Shown here: piece after piece, positions 55,306-62,733 of the stretch
Position numbering within the stretch: the first letter of the stretch is position 1
Layout of the letters: every line of letters starts with the position of its first letter
Source of the DNA: Chloroflexota bacterium
GTDB taxonomy: Bacteria; Chloroflexota; Anaerolineae; Aggregatilineales; Phototrophicaceae
Assembly: GCA_003696565.1 (NCBI GenBank)
Contig: RFHA01000114.1
Span: forward strand, 1 to 62,733
Reading direction: 5' to 3'
DNA length: 62,733 bases
Notes under the pieces: model-generated
Database searches by the model: none
Told to the model about the DNA's origin: nothing
Seen by the model: the letters and a program-made list of their open reading frames with translations, nothing else
Position numbers and translations under genes: made by a program

Positions 55306-58300
55306 TTAATTTGAAAGCACATCTTCTTCCACATTGTCATCATCATAAGCATCATCATCGTCGATGTCATACGCCCCCTGATCTTCCAAAGAGACATTCG
55401 GGGCGATCAATTCACGGTCTTGGTAGGTATGGAAACCTGTACCCGCCGGAATCAACTTACCGATGATGACATTTTCCTTCAAGCCATACAGATTATCAAC
55501 TTTTCCTTCAATCGCCGCACCGGCTAACACTTTGATCGTGTGCTGGAAGCTAGACGCAGATAGGAAGCTATCTGTATTGAGTGCTGCTTTCGTAATCCCC
55601 AACAAGATAGGAACACCGGCAGCGGGTTCTTTACCTTCCGCAATCAATTTCTCGTTCATATCCAGCAGACGCAAACGGTCAATCAATTCCCCAGGTAAAA
55701 GATCACTATCCCCACTGCGGGTAATCTGCACCTTTGATAACATCTTGCGGATCATAATTTCAAAATGCTTATCCGCAATGTTAACCCCCTGGTTACGGTA
55801 AACCTTCTGTACTTCCGTTAGCAAATACTTTTGAGTAGCATCTGCCCCCAATACACGCAAAATCCGATGCGGGTTTTTAGACCCTTCTGTCAATTGCTGA
55901 CCAGGATATACCTCACAGCCATCATAAACATTTGGCATCCAACGCGCACTAGAAGGAATTTCATATTCTTCTACACGGCGGCGTTCATAGCGAATATAAA
56001 TGGTGTGTCCTTCAATATGGACTGTCCCTTCCATCTTAGCGATGATGACACCATCACCATCCACTTCTTTGGCAATTTCCGTACCTTCTTTGATACGTGC
56101 CTCATCTTCCACTAAGATTTCCCATCCAACCGGAATGGTATGCTCTTCGTTAAACACCTCGCTATCGATCACAGTTGCAATCCGCACGTCGTCACGCTTG
56201 CTGATACGCAAAACACCGCCGATGTCGGTCATTACAGCTTCGCCTTTAGGCTTCTTGCGTGCTTCAAAAAGTTCTTCCACACGTGGCAAACCGGTTGTAA
56301 TATCACCACTTGCTTGCGCTGTACCACCCGTGTGGAACGTCCGCAGGGTCAATTGTGTACCTGGCTCACCAATAGATTGCGCCGCTACAATCCCAACTGC
56401 CGAGCCGATCTCTACCATTTCACCAGTGCCCAGGTCGCGCCCGTAGCACAATGCACAAATACCATGAATTAAGTCACAGGTCATTGGACTACGAACAGGC
56501 ACTTCGTCAATCGTGCTATTTTCAATAGAATCAGCAATGTCTTCGTTAATCATCCCATTGCGTGCCACAATCAGTTCGCCAGTTTGTGGGTCATGAATAT
56601 CGCGTGCCGCACAACGTCCTACAATTCGCTCACTCAAGGCTTGCCCAGCAATATCATCATTACGATTGATCCACAAGGCTTTATGTGTACCACAATCCAA
56701 CCGGTTGACGATCACATCTTGCGCCACATCAACCAAACGCCGAGTTAAATACCCTGCATCAGCGGTACGTAACGCGGTATCTGCCAAGCCTTTACGTGCC
56801 CCATGCGTAGAGATAAAGTATTCCAGTGCGGTTAACCCCTTACGGAAGTGACTGGTAATCGGTAGGTCGATAATCCGTCCAGATGGATCAGCCATCAGCC
56901 CACGCATACCCGCTAACTGAGTGATCGGACCAAACCCACCTTTCGTAGACCCAGAAATTGCCATAATGGCAATCGGACCATAAGGATCAAGCGTGTTCTT
57001 GATGATGTCCTGCAATTTATCTTTGGCTGCTGTCCATTCATCAATTGTAATCTGATACCGTTCTTCTTCTGTGGTCAACCCACGCCGGAAGTCCTGTTCA
57101 GCACGCTCTACAACCTTCTCCGCTTCAGCCAAAATCCGTTCACGCTCTTCTGGTACAGTCAAATCATGAACGGCAATTGTTGTACCGGAAATTGTTGCAT
57201 AATAAAAGCCAAGGTTTTTGATGTCATCTACCACATCCGTCGTGCGCTCAGAGCCAATCTTTTGGTAGCAACGTGCCACAAGCCGCTGTAACGCCTTTTT
57301 ATCCATTGTCTCTTGAACAAAGCGCAATTCATCCGGCAAAATCCGATTAAAAATTGCCCGTCCCACTGTGGTGATTTCCGGTTCTTCCTGTGGGCTTTGG
57401 TTATCATAAACATTGCCCAACAAAATCGGTGTATGTAACTTCACAATACCTAAATTGTAAAGATACTCCACCTCATCCATATCAACAACAAGACGACGCT
57501 CATGTAAATTAGTGATCTCTAACTCATCCCATTTGTTTTTGCGGATGAGTTTGCGCATCTCAACCGCATTCGCCAAGATCACATCAACATCACCTTCATG
57601 TAAGGCACGCACAGCACGATTAAACGCACTCTCTACAACTTGTTCGCGTCCGTTTTCATCCTCTGCCTTAATGTCATCAAACAGTACCATGCCAGGGATA
57701 ATACGGTGCAAGGCGAAGTAAAAACCGTTACTACGGACAGCAACCCCAACACGTACCTCTGGATTATAAATTGTCTCAATCGTGCGGAATTCATCTGCAC
57801 GGGATTTCAGCGCGACTAATTCCACCGTTGGGTCCATCGTCAGGTAATAATTACCCAACACCATATCCTTAGCCGGACCCACAATTGGCTGACCATCCGC
57901 CGGCTTTAGCAGATTCTTCGTGCTTAGCATTCGCTCACGCGCTTCTTGCACCGCTTTTTCACTCAGCGGAACATGCACTGCCATCTGGTCACCGTCAAAG
58001 TCTGCATTAAAGGCAGAGCAAACCAACGGGTGAATTTGAATCGCCTTACCTTCTACCAATTGCGGTTCAAATGCCTGGATACCTAAGCGATGTAACGTTG
58101 GGGCACGGTTGAGCAACACCGGACGTTCTTTAATAACTTCTTCTAGCACTTCCCAAACTTCCGGCTTCTCCCGTTCGATAATCCGTTTAGCCCCTTTCAC
58201 ATTGCTGGCATAGTTATAATGCACCAAACGGCTAATCACAAACGGACGATAAAGTTCTAATGCCATTGTCTTGGGCAAACCACACTGATGCAACTTCAGC

Positions 58301-59880
58301 TTTGGACCAATCACGATCACAGAACGACCGGAATAATCCACACGCTTACCCAATAAGTTACGGCGGAAACGTCCCTTCTTACCTTTCAACATATCGCTTA
58401 AGGATTTCAGCTCGCGTCGCCCACGACGACTCAACGCCTTGCCACGTTGACTGTTATCAATCAAGCTATCAACGGCTTCTTGAAGCATCCGCTTTTCATT
58501 CCGCACAATCACATCTGGCGCACCCAATTCCAGCAGATGTTTAAGGCGATTATTACGGTTAATCACCCGCCGGTACAAATCATTCAAATCACTGGTTGCA
58601 AATCGTCCACCATCTAACTGCACCATCGGGCGTAAATCCGGCGGAATCACTGGCAGCACCGTTAGGATCATCCATTCCGGGCGATTACTGCTTTTACGTA
58701 GCGATTCCACCACACGTAGGCGTTTGGTGGCTTTCTTTTTACGCTGTTTAGATTTTGTACTGCGGACTTCTTGCCATAATTCTGCTGAAAGTTTGTCTAA
58801 ATCCAGATTTTGCAGAATCTTATAGAATGCCTCCGCACCCATATCTGCCTCAAAAACCGTTCCATAACGGCTTTTCAGCTCACGATAGCGTGTTTCAGAA
58901 AGGAATTGCAACACATGCAGTTCTTTTAACTCTTGCCGCGCTTTTTCTGCTGCGGCACGCACATTGCGCATCCGGTCATCTAACGCACCCAGGTGTTCAT
59001 CTAGCAGCCGCCGTGCTTCATCATTGATGCTGTCAGCTTCATGATCAAGACTATCCAGCTCCTGTTGACGCATTTCCTCAATTTCAGCTTGAAGCTCATT
59101 TAAATATTGGTTAACAGCGTTTTGCACCTGGCTAATATGATCCGTTGTGACCATCTCGCCCTTGGCAACAATCACTGTGTCCGTGCTTTCAAAATTGATG
59201 TCATTAGGTGCTACCTGCCCCACCAGCGTTTCAATCCGCTGCTGGATAGCCTGCGCTTCCCCCATCAACCGGTCACTTAAGCGTGCCAGTTCTTCATCAA
59301 AATGTTGATTAATCTCTTGCGCACGATCTTCAAATTGGCTCAAGACCTCATCACGTTCGCCGCGGATGGACTGCATTTGTTCTTCAATATCGCCGCCCAT
59401 TTCGCGCTCTTTTGACTGCAATTCTTTATCAATGCGCGCCAATGCCCGGTTACGCGCCTCTTCATCAATTGCAGTCACCACATACTGAGCAAAATACAAA
59501 ACACGATCCAGGTTACGCCGGCTGATATCCAACAATAACCCAAGATAACTCGGTACCCGGCGGGTATACCAAACATGCGCAACCGGGGCTGCTAATTCTA
59601 TATGCCCCATACGTTCACGCCGTACGGATGCACGGGTTACCTCTACGCCGCATTTATCACAAATAATGCCCCGATACCGGATATTTTTGTACTTACCACA
59701 GTAACATTGCCAGTCCCGTGTCGGTCCAAAAATCGCCTCACAGAATAACCCATCCTTTTCAGGACGAAGCCGACGGTAGTTGATGGTCTCTGGTTTGGTT
59801 ACTTCGCCATATGACCACTCACGGATCTGCTCTGGTGATGCCAGGCTGACACGAAGTGCGCTGAACTCTCTTGCTTCCAC
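55306..59880 (-). CDS. rpoC: RNA polymerase beta-prime subunit
   Basis: 1524 aa. The N-terminal zinc ribbon has C59, C61, C74 and C77. The catalytic [12 protein letters not shown] is intact, and the bridge/trigger region ([23 protein letters not shown]) and second zinc site ([10 protein letters not shown]) follow. Between about residues 137 and 325, where E. coli has a short link, there is an insertion of about 190 residues rich in Glu/Arg/Gln, with two predicted coiled-coil arms separated by a short beta-like segment. The start is GTG, 8 bases after GGGAG. Unusually, rpoB is not next to it; a CobW-type gene lies upstream. Confidence 0.97.
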   Translation of the reverse strand: MEAREFSALRVSLASPEQIREWSYGEVTKPETINYRRLRPEKDGLFCEAIFGPTRDWQCYCGKYKNIRYRGIICDKCGVEVTRASVRRERMGHIELAAPVAHVWYTRRVPSYLGLLLDISRRNLDRVLYFAQYVVTAIDEEARNRALARIDKELQSKEREMGGDIEEQMQSIRGERDEVLSQFEDRAQEINQHFDEELARLSDRLMGEAQAIQQRIETLVGQVAPNDINFESTDTVIVAKGEMVTTDHISQVQNAVNQYLNELQAEIEEMRQQELDSLDHEADSINDEARRLLDEHLGALDDRMRNVRAAAEKARQELKELHVLQFLSETRYRELKSRYGTVFEADMGAEAFYKILQNLDLDKLSAELWQEVRSTKSKQRKKKATKRLRVVESLRKSSNRPEWMILTVLPVIPPDLRPMVQLDGGRFATSDLNDLYRRVINRNNRLKHLLELGAPDVIVRNEKRMLQEAVDSLIDNSQRGKALSRRGRRELKSLSDMLKGKKGRFRRNLLGKRVDYSGRSVIVIGPKLKLHQCGLPKTMALELYRPFVISRLVHYNYASNVKGAKRIIEREKPEVWEVLEEVIKERPVLLNRAPTLHRLGIQAFEPQLVEGKAIQIHPLVCSAFNADFDGDQMAVHVPLSEKAVQEARERMLSTKNLLKPADGQPIVGPAKDMVLGNYYLTMDPTVELVALKSRADEFRTIETIYNPEVRVGVAVRSNGFYFALHRIIPGMVLFDDIKAEDENGREQVVESAFNRAVRALHEGDVDVILANAVEMRKLIRKNKWDELEITNLHERRLVVDMDEVEYLYNLGIVKLHTPILLGNVYDNQSPQEEPEITTVGRAIFNRILPDELRFVQETMDKKALQRLVARCYQKIGSERTTDVVDDIKNLGFYYATISGTTIAVHDLTVPEERERILAEAEKVVERAEQDFRRGLTTEEERYQITIDEWTAAKDKLQDIIKNTLDPYGPIAIMAISGSTKGGFGPITQLAGMRGLMADPSGRIIDLPITSHFRKGLTALEYFISTHGARKGLADTALRTADAGYLTRRLVDVAQDVIVNRLDCGTHKALWINRNDDIAGQALSERIVGRCAARDIHDPQTGELIVARNGMINEDIADSIENSTIDEVPVRSPMTCDLIHGICALCYGRDLGTGEMVEIGSAVGIVAAQSIGEPGTQLTLRTFHTGGTAQASGDITTGLPRVEELFEARKKPKGEAVMTDIGGVLRISKRDDVRIATVIDSEVFNEEHTIPVGWEILVEDEARIKEGTEIAKEVDGDGVIIAKMEGTVHIEGHTIYIRYERRRVEEYEIPSSARWMPNVYDGCEVYPGQQLTEGSKNPHRILRVLGADATQKYLLTEVQKVYRNQGVNIADKHFEIMIRKMLSKVQITRSGDSDLLPGELIDRLRLLDMNEKLIAEGKEPAAGVPILLGITKAALNTDSFLSASSFQHTIKVLAGAAIEGKVDNLYGLKENVIIGKLIPAGTGFHTYQDRELIAPNVSLEDQGAYDIDDDDAYDDDNVEEDVLSN

Positions 59881-59920
59881 AAGCAGTACTCCCTTTAAGG
59901 CTACACGAATAGCAAAATCA

Positions 59921-59945
59921 GCGTGTGAAAGCTTATTTTCACCGC
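59921..59945 (-). promoter_or_regulatory. stem-loop in the rpoC leader
   Basis: GTGAAA/TTTCAC with flanking GCG/CGC pairs and one bulge (59921-59945), within the leader of about 90 bases before rpoC. It could affect translation or mRNA stability. Confidence 0.45.
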
Positions 59946-59976
59946 TGAGTTCAGGTGAAGAAATTGAAAGTTTAAC

Positions 59977-60005
59977 ATTTTATTATTTTTGATGTCCGCA
60001 GTCAA
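59977..60005 (-). promoter_or_regulatory. promoter of rpoC
   Basis: On the minus strand TTGACT (60000-60005), 17 bases, then TAAAAT (59977-59982). It supports rpoC being transcribed on its own rather than with rpoB. Confidence 0.7.
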
Positions 60006-60062
60006 GGTGGAAACTATTGACAATGCTTGCTTATGCCATGTTAACTGTATCTCATAATTTTG

Positions 60063-61091
60063 TCAACCCCGCAACCAGCTAAGGATTTTGCGCCCTAATC
60101 GCTCAATATCTGTTTTCGATGCGTTACACGCTAAAATATTCGTCATTTGCTCCTGTAATACTTCATGATCTACCCCGCCATGGGCACTAATCAATACAAA
60201 TTGAGAAGACGGTGGCGTTTCTCCCCAAGGTTCGCCCATTTCCAAATTCACCCGCCGCCCTACAACTTGTAAAATTGCCCGATGCTCTGGATCATCCGCC
60301 AAATAGAAAACCCCCTTCGCGCGATACACTGAAGCAGGCAAAGATTTAATAAAACGCTGTAATGCTTTAAGGGAAACTGGTTCCTTATTGACCCAACTCC
60401 ATGTATCAAAAATCAAGCTGTGGTCATGGTGTGAATGATCCTCCGCCCCAACTTCATGCACATGCACATCTTGCGTGCTAGTGGTCAAAATCCGTTGGTC
60501 ATCATACTGCCCTACATTCAGTAATAACTCGATTGGCACTTGGCACTGAACTGTTTCTAAAATTCGCGCATCTTTGACGATCCGATGCACATAATCCCGC
60601 ACACGTTGTAATTGTCCATCCGTAACCAAATCGATCTTATTGATGATGACAATATCCGCCATCCCCACCTGATTCATCGCCAGCACTGCATAGTCATGCT
60701 GTAGCGTATAAATTTGTTCGGCATCAATCACTGTAATCACACTGTCAATCCGCACAGAAGATACAGCACGCAACGTCAAACCAATATCAATTGGGTCTGC
60801 TACGCCGCTTGCTTCTACCACAATATAATCCGGTGGATCATCACGCCGCACTAACTTATCCAATGCTGCCAGTAAATCCCCCTGAATGGTACAACAAATA
60901 CACCCGTTAGACAGGTTAACCATATCCTCAACATCTGTTTCTACCACAAGCTGAGAATCGATGTTAATTGAACCAAAATCATTCACCAACACCGCGATTC
61001 GTAACCCATGATCTGAATGCAAAATACGGTTTAAGAGCGTGGTTTTACCAGCACCCAAAAAACCGGTTAAAATCGTCAAAGGAATTGCCAT
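60063..61091 (-). CDS. CobW/COG0523-family metallochaperone GTPase
   Basis: 342 aa from the ATG at 61091, with GGAG eight bases before. Walker A GFLGAGKTTLLN, the metal motif GCICC (CxCC), the NKID base motif and a C-terminal CobW_C domain (VYRAKGVFYLADDPEHRAILQVVGRR region) are present. A His-rich stretch (HVHEVGAEDHSHHDH) likely binds zinc or another metal. Members load metal into target enzymes with GTP hydrolysis. The target and the metal are not evident from the neighbours. Confidence 0.9.
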   Translation of the reverse strand: MAIPLTILTGFLGAGKTTLLNRILHSDHGLRIAVLVNDFGSINIDSQLVVETDVEDMVNLSNGCICCTIQGDLLAALDKLVRRDDPPDYIVVEASGVADPIDIGLTLRAVSSVRIDSVITVIDAEQIYTLQHDYAVLAMNQVGMADIVIINKIDLVTDGQLQRVRDYVHRIVKDARILETVQCQVPIELLLNVGQYDDQRILTTSTQDVHVHEVGAEDHSHHDHSLIFDTWSWVNKEPVSLKALQRFIKSLPASVYRAKGVFYLADDPEHRAILQVVGRRVNLEMGEPWGETPPSSQFVLISAHGGVDHEVLQEQMTNILACNASKTDIERLGRKILSWLRG

Positions 61092-61171
61092 CAAAAAATC
61101 TCCACAAAAATATTAGGAGGCACATACATGATATGATGCCCCCTAATTCATTCCTATATTATTAGCCAGCA

Positions 61172-61202
61172 GTAAAGACTATCTTTATAGCATAGTCTTT
61201 AC
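61172..61202 (-). other. stem-loop overlapping the mdh stop codon
   Basis: A perfect 11-bp inverted repeat (61172-61182 with 61192-61202) spans the end of mdh. It lacks a T-run. It may protect the 3' end of the mRNA or allow weak termination. Confidence 0.4.
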
Positions 61203-62171
61203 ATCTTCGCGCTCGCTCAAAAGCTCTTCTTCCGTTGCCTTAATTTTCGATTTGGCATAATCGCTCAGTTCCAAACCGTCCACAAATTCCCAGTTGCCCT
61301 TGCCATCGCTACGGAGCGGGAAAGAATAGAAAATACCATCCGCAATACCATATGGATTACCGTTTGACCACACTGCCGCGCTAAACCAATCACCAGCAGG
61401 GGTGGGTGTAATCAGGCTGCGGATTGTATCCAAAGCTGCGTTTGCTGCGCTCGCTGCAGAGCTTTTACCACGTGCTGCAATAATGGCAGCCCCGCGCTTT
61501 TGCACGGTTGTCATAAATTCGCCCTCTAGCCATTCGCGATCCGTAATCACCTCGGTAGCCGGCTTCCCGCTAATCTTCGCATGTTCAAAATTCGGGAACT
61601 GCGTTGCGCTATGATTTCCCCAAATTCCCACGTTAGTCACTTCTTTAAGCAATACCCCGGCTTTATCTGCTAATTGTGACTGCGCACGGTTTTGATCTAA
61701 CCGCGTCATAGCGAACCAGCGATCTGCAGGAATATCCGGCGCATTAGACTTAGCTACCAAGCAGTTGGTATTGCACGGATTTGCCACGACCACAATCCGA
61801 ACATCCGAAGCAGCATTATCGTTAATGGCTTTGCCCTGTTCAACAAAAATTTTGCCATTCTCTGATAGCAAATCTGCACGTTCCATACCCGGACCGCGTG
61901 GCTTACCACCAACCAGAATCACCCAATTAGCATCCTTAAACGCCACATTTGGGTCATCCGTGGCAATGATATCATGCACCAAGGGCTGAGCCGAATCTTT
62001 TAGCTCCATCACCACCCCTTTAAGTGCCTCCATCGCCGGGGTGATCTCCAATATCTGCAAAATAACCGGTTGATCTGGACCAAAAACCTCACCATTACCC
62101 AGGCGGAAAAGCAGACTATATGCGATCTGACCTGCCCCACCGGTGACTGCAATACGAATAGGTGTTGTCAT
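61185..62171 (-). CDS. mdh: malate dehydrogenase (cytosolic-type)
   Basis: 328 aa. The NAD motif ([19 protein letters not shown]), [15 protein letters not shown] (substrate loop Arg), TRLDQNRA and [12 protein letters not shown] (catalytic His) match the cytosolic-type MDH of eukaryotes and some bacteria. It interconverts malate and oxaloacetate. It follows pckA, and the pair covers oxaloacetate handling between the citric acid cycle and gluconeogenesis. AGGAG precedes the start. Confidence 0.95.
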   Translation of the reverse strand: MTTPIRIAVTGGAGQIAYSLLFRLGNGEVFGPDQPVILQILEITPAMEALKGVVMELKDSAQPLVHDIIATDDPNVAFKDANWVILVGGKPRGPGMERADLLSENGKIFVEQGKAINDNAASDVRIVVVANPCNTNCLVAKSNAPDIPADRWFAMTRLDQNRAQSQLADKAGVLLKEVTNVGIWGNHSATQFPNFEHAKISGKPATEVITDREWLEGEFMTTVQKRGAAIIAARGKSSAASAANAALDTIRSLITPTPAGDWFSAAVWSNGNPYGIADGIFYSFPLRSDGKGNWEFVDGLELSDYAKSKIKATEEELLSEREDVKTML

Positions 62172-62201
62172 TCAAAATTCTCCTAAATTTCAATAAACAT
62201 T

Positions 62202-62236
62202 AAAAAGCAGAGATCAGACCCTATCCAATCTCTGCT
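62202..62236 (-). terminator. terminator of pckA
   Basis: A perfect 9-bp stem AGCAGAGAT/ATCTCTGCT (62206-62214 with 62228-62236) followed on the minus strand by TTTTTAAT. Only about 30 bases separate it from mdh, so read-through may supply mdh. Confidence 0.75.
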
Positions 62237-62256
62237 GATTTTATCTGATTTTATCC

Positions 62257-62733
62257 CTAAACTTTAGGTCCACCAGATAGAATTGCTTCAGAAGCCCGAT
62301 CTTTGAATTGCTCAAAGTTCTTCTTGAACATCTCAGCTAATTGTTTTGCTTTGGCTTCATAAGCCGCTTTATCTGCCCAAGCATTCGCAGGGTTCAAAAT
62401 ATCATCTGGGATATCCGGCACGGATTCGGGGATCATTAACCCAAAGAATGGCTCTTCGTGATATGCTACATCATCTAGGTCACCGTCCAGCGCGGCATTC
62501 ACCATACGACGGGTATAAGCGAGTTTCATACGCTTGCTTTCATCCGTCCCCGGTTGCCCTTGCCAACCCGTGTTGATAAGCCACACATTGCTACCATGCT
62601 CTTTGATTTTCTTTTCTAGCAATTCTGCATAGACTGTTGGATGTAATGGCATAAATGGTGCCCCAAAGCATGCACTAAAGGTTGCCTGTGGCTCCGTTAC
62701 ACCACGCTCTGTGCCTGCCAGCTTTGCCGTATA
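62257..62733 (-). CDS. pckA: phosphoenolpyruvate carboxykinase (ATP), partial
   Basis: The C-terminal 158 codons of the gene; the 5' part lies beyond the right edge. The frame is open to the last base and begins YTAKLAGTERGVTEP, followed by FSACFGAPFMPLHP. Both match the ATP-dependent PEPCK closely. NTGWQGQPG is also a family motif. An internal ATG at 62652 is not the true start. The enzyme converts oxaloacetate plus ATP to phosphoenolpyruvate in gluconeogenesis. Confidence 0.93.
   Translation of the reverse strand, partial: YTAKLAGTERGVTEPQATFSACFGAPFMPLHPTVYAELLEKKIKEHGSNVWLINTGWQGQPGTDESKRMKLAYTRRMVNAALDGDLDDVAYHEEPFFGLMIPESVPDIPDDILNPANAWADKAAYEAKAKQLAEMFKKNFEQFKDRASEAILSGGPKV

Noticed and set aside
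59921-59945. GTGAAA...TTTCAC in the rpoC leader as a Rex site
   Set aside because: The half-sites are spaced wider than in Rex operators and the outer TT/AA bases are missing; a hairpin explains it better.
60012-60050. TTGACA on the plus strand near 60015 as a promoter
   Set aside because: There is no plus-strand gene downstream and no good -10.
62257-62652. A complete small gene starting at the ATG at 62652
   Set aside because: The frame continues to the window edge with clear PEPCK sequence, so this is the 3' part of pckA.

Overview
The window is a gene-dense chromosomal stretch of about 63 kb with moderate GC. It encodes a tRNA-Leu(TAG), about 59 supported protein genes and a very short leader peptide. 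It most resembles a member of the phylum Chloroflexota, probably Anaerolineae-like. The reasons are: a mevalonate route ending in isopentenyl phosphate kinase; secreted proteins with Thr-Pro-rich linkers followed by LysM, SH3 or PA14 modules; a large coiled-coil insertion in RpoC; an ATP synthase gamma subunit carrying a helix-hairpin-helix tail; and a Rex/FabF/FabH/housekeeping gene mix. The assignment is an inference from gene content. I see no phage, transposon, CRISPR array or clear recent transfer.

Layout. 0.1-2.3 kb: NUDIX hydrolase, LysM lipoprotein and a metallo-beta-lactamase-fold protein. 2.3-4.2 kb: an esterase fused to a glutaminyl cyclase-like propeller. 4.2-7.9 kb (minus): tRNA-Leu, tig, clpP, clpX. 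7.9-12.4 kb: a GbsR/MarR regulator, a PA14/SH3 secreted protein, rex with its own operator, and an MreB-like gene. 12.5-17.2 kb (minus): atpA-atpG-atpD-atpC without F0 or delta genes. 17.3-24.7 kb: proC, an NAD-dependent epimerase-like gene, fabF-fabH, a response regulator, a membrane zinc peptidase and PNP. 24.8-28.3 kb: a heme uptake operon (substrate-binding protein fused to a fasciclin domain, permease, ATPase, IsdG-like monooxygenase). 28.4-30.6 kb: a K+ channel with two RCK modules. 31.1-37.0 kb: hisZ-hisG-(phospho)mevalonate decarboxylase-rseP-HEAT. 37.1-41.2 kb: SCP2 and three cell-surface proteins. 41.3-42.4 kb (minus): ErpA and a SufR-like regulator. 42.5-44.7 kb: a Phe leader peptide/attenuator followed by pheA and asd. 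44.7-49.0 kb: SQD1-like synthase, hisD, an APH-like kinase and a small protein. 49.1-51.7 kb: UbiA-type prenyltransferase, mevalonate kinase and isopentenyl phosphate kinase. 51.7-55.2 kb: secreted cyclophilin, glycoside hydrolase and polysaccharide deacetylase. 55.3-62.7 kb (minus): pckA (cut by the window edge), mdh, a CobW-type GTPase and rpoC.

The most striking signals are these. (1) A classical leader-peptide attenuator sits in front of pheA: a short ORF reading MKHFTFSFTRF, a strong terminator, and a mutually exclusive antiterminator. (2) The ATP synthase gamma subunit carries a roughly 109-residue C-terminal helix-hairpin-helix extension, exactly where gamma ends inside the F1 head. 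(3) The enzymes for the alternative mevalonate pathway (mevalonate kinase, a decarboxylase with phosphomevalonate-type substitutions, and isopentenyl phosphate kinase) are all present. (4) Rex-type operators lie in front of rex itself and, unexpectedly, in front of hisD. (5) A heme-binding protein is fused to a fasciclin domain in an operon that ends in a probable heme oxygenase.
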